Shown in pieces: positions 7,114-8,021 of a stretch of DNA of 8,021 bases; position 1 is the stretch's first letter; each line of letters opens with the position of its first letter. The notes under the pieces were generated by a model. It was not told the origin of the DNA. It worked only from the letters and a program-made list of their open reading frames with translations, and made no database searches. The position numbers were made by a program, and so were the translations under genes. Location: positions 1 to 8,021 of the forward strand of contig DJRK01000078.1 of NCBI GenBank assembly GCA_002440065.1, written 5' to 3'. This DNA is from Atopobium sp. UBA6362. GTDB taxonomy: Bacteria > Actinomycetota > Coriobacteriia > Coriobacteriales > Atopobiaceae.

Positions 7114-7218
7114 GTCGTCAAATCCACCGTTGCTGGACTCTTGAGCTGCGGCGCGTTTAAAGCTCCTATACTTCTCTCCCGTGAATGTGGTCCGGAAGAT
7201 ACCCCCTGAGAGGCAACG
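7114..7218 (+). promoter_or_regulatory. Putative promoter and leader of the EIIB-AroQ gene
   Basis: This 105-nt gap is the largest in the window. TATACT (7167-7172) matches the sigma-70 -10 consensus at five of six bases. The best -35 candidate is TTGAGC (7141-7146), but the 20-nt spacer is longer than the optimum. A short inverted repeat, GAGCT at 7143-7147 and AGCTC at 7161-7165, overlaps this region and could be an operator half-site pair or chance. GAGAGG (7208-7213) lies 5 nt before ATG 7219 and is a credible ribosome site. I see no stem-loop plus T-run ending the aroE-aroK transcript, so read-through from upstream is also possible. Confidence 0.4.
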
Positions 7219-8021
7219 ATGAACAAGGCGCTCCAAACAGCGAAGGAAGTATTGGCGGCGGTCGGCGGAAAGGCCAACGTCACCGGCAACGACATCTGCA
7301 TGACGCGCCTCAGGATCCTGACCGAGGACCCAACGCTTGTGAACCCCGACCAGCTCACCTCGGCGACCGGCGTCCTCGGGATCGTGCAGCGCGGCACCAA
7401 GGGCATCGAGGTCGTCTTTGGCCCCGGCAAGGTCGAGGGCGTCCACGACGCGCTCGCCGGGCTCACCGGCATCGAGAGCAGCAAGAACGATTTCGGCGGT
7501 TCGAGCGCCTCCTCGAGCATGAACGTCATCGTGAACGAAAGCGATCCCGAAGACGACGAGGAACCCAAGAAGACTGATGCGTCCGATGAGGACGATTTCG
7601 CCGAGGTCGAGTCACTTCTCTCGCTGCTCGATAAGTCCGAGGAAGAGGATTCCGATTCGTTCGGCGCCGATGAGCACCACGGAGAAGCGACGGATCCGGG
7701 CAACCTCGGCCACAAAAGCGTTCTCGTGATCAACGGCCCCAACATAAACATGCTGGGCATCCGCGAGCCGGGAATCTACGGGACGGAGAACTACAACGCG
7801 CTTCTCCAGCTCTGCCAGGACAGCGCGGCAGAGGCCGGGTTCGACAAGTGCTCCTGCTACCAGTCCAACCATGAGGGCGACCTCGTGGACGCGATCCAGG
7901 ACGCCTACGGCCGCTACGACGGCATCGTGATCAACCCGGGCGCCTATACCCACACCTCGATCGCAATCCTGGACGCCGCGAAGGCCGTGAGCCTGCCGAT
8001 CGTCGAGGTGCACATCTCCAA
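7219..8021 (+). CDS. aroQ: PTS EIIB (glucose-family) domain fused to type II 3-dehydroquinate dehydratase (3' end outside window)
   Basis: The frame is open from ATG 7219 to the window edge (267 codons visible) and joins two unrelated modules. Residues 1 to about 88 match a glucose-family PTS EIIB domain: GGKANVTGNDICMTRLR (16-32) aligns with the canonical GGK-x8-C-x-TRLR, so the phosphorylatable Cys27 is kept. LGIVQRG (53-59) and EVVFGPGKVEGV (64-75) fit the later strands. An acidic linker follows (about 89-166). From 167 comes type II dehydratase: NGPNINMLGIREP (172-184) with catalytic Arg182, Tyr187, QSNHEGDLVD (215-224), INPGAYTHTS (238-247) and EVHIS with Glu263 and His265. It dehydrates 3-dehydroquinate to 3-dehydroshikimate (step 3). 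About 40 residues should remain beyond the window. An in-frame TGA at 7207-7209 fixes the start. No EIIC or EIIA part is seen, so the protein should be cytoplasmic. Confidence 0.92.
   Translation, partial: MNKALQTAKEVLAAVGGKANVTGNDICMTRLRILTEDPTLVNPDQLTSATGVLGIVQRGTKGIEVVFGPGKVEGVHDALAGLTGIESSKNDFGGSSASSSMNVIVNESDPEDDEEPKKTDASDEDDFAEVESLLSLLDKSEEEDSDSFGADEHHGEATDPGNLGHKSVLVINGPNINMLGIREPGIYGTENYNALLQLCQDSAAEAGFDKCSCYQSNHEGDLVDAIQDAYGRYDGIVINPGAYTHTSIAILDAAKAVSLPIVEVHIS
7483..7716 (+). other. Acidic, Ser-rich interdomain linker coding segment
   Basis: Residues 89-166 of the EIIB-AroQ protein separate the two folded domains. By hand count, residues 107-156 hold 23 Asp/Glu but only 3 Lys and no Arg, and a Ser cluster (95-100) lies just before. 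A short hydrophobic island, FAEVESLLSLLDK at 127-139, interrupts the charge and could form a small amphipathic helix. The segment uses more A/T-ending codons than its flanks: 19 of 60 codons for residues 107-166, against 8 of 101 in the visible AroQ part and 10 of 94 in the EIIB part. This suggests a flexible, less constrained tether. The boundaries are approximate. Confidence 0.75.

Noticed and set aside
7219..7482. EIIB part as a separate PTS gene, with AroQ read from its own start
   Set aside because: No stop or frame change lies between the modules from 7219 to the window end, and no ribosome site is evident before the AroQ core at about 7717.

Overview
The window carries an almost unbroken set of genes for making chorismate and then phenylalanine and tyrosine, all on the + strand. 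The DNA is GC-rich with strong G/C bias at third codon positions. The proteins (TyrA, AroA, AroC, the CM-PDT P-protein) carry sequence variants I associate with clostridial/Lachnospiraceae-type enzymes. High GC, clostridial-like aromatic enzymes and a PTS domain together suggest a host-associated Coriobacteriia actinobacterium (Olsenella/Atopobium/Collinsella-like). That placement is inference from memory of these families, not a search result.

Layout: 1-146 is the 3' end of a DAHP synthase (aroF type, step 1). It is followed by tyrA (150-1046, prephenate dehydrogenase), aroB (1043-2143, step 2), aroA (2147-3445, step 6) and aroC (3467-4582, step 7). These five are packed with gaps of -4 to 21 nt and look like one transcript. 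A 78-nt AT-rich spacer precedes pheA (4661-5812, chorismate mutase/prephenate dehydratase). pheA overlaps by one base (TAATG) the start of a bifunctional aroE-aroK gene (5812-7113, steps 4 and 5). A 105-nt spacer with a plausible promoter precedes the last gene (7219 to beyond the window end), which encodes type II 3-dehydroquinate dehydratase (step 3).

The standout is this last gene. Its reading frame starts with a complete glucose-family PTS EIIB domain that keeps the phosphorylatable cysteine. An acidic, serine-rich linker of about 80 residues follows, and then the AroQ enzyme. No membrane EIIC domain is present, so a sugar-phosphotransferase module appears to be attached to a soluble shikimate-pathway enzyme. 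The pathway uses phosphoenolpyruvate twice (DAHP synthase and AroA) and the PTS uses the same compound as phosphoryl donor. A phosphorylation switch that matches aromatic flux to PEP/sugar status is therefore an attractive but untested idea.

Together the genes cover all seven common steps to chorismate plus the committed steps to phenylpyruvate and 4-hydroxyphenylpyruvate. The final transaminase and the Trp branch are not in the window. No tRNA, rRNA, mobile element, CRISPR array or clear intrinsic terminator was seen.
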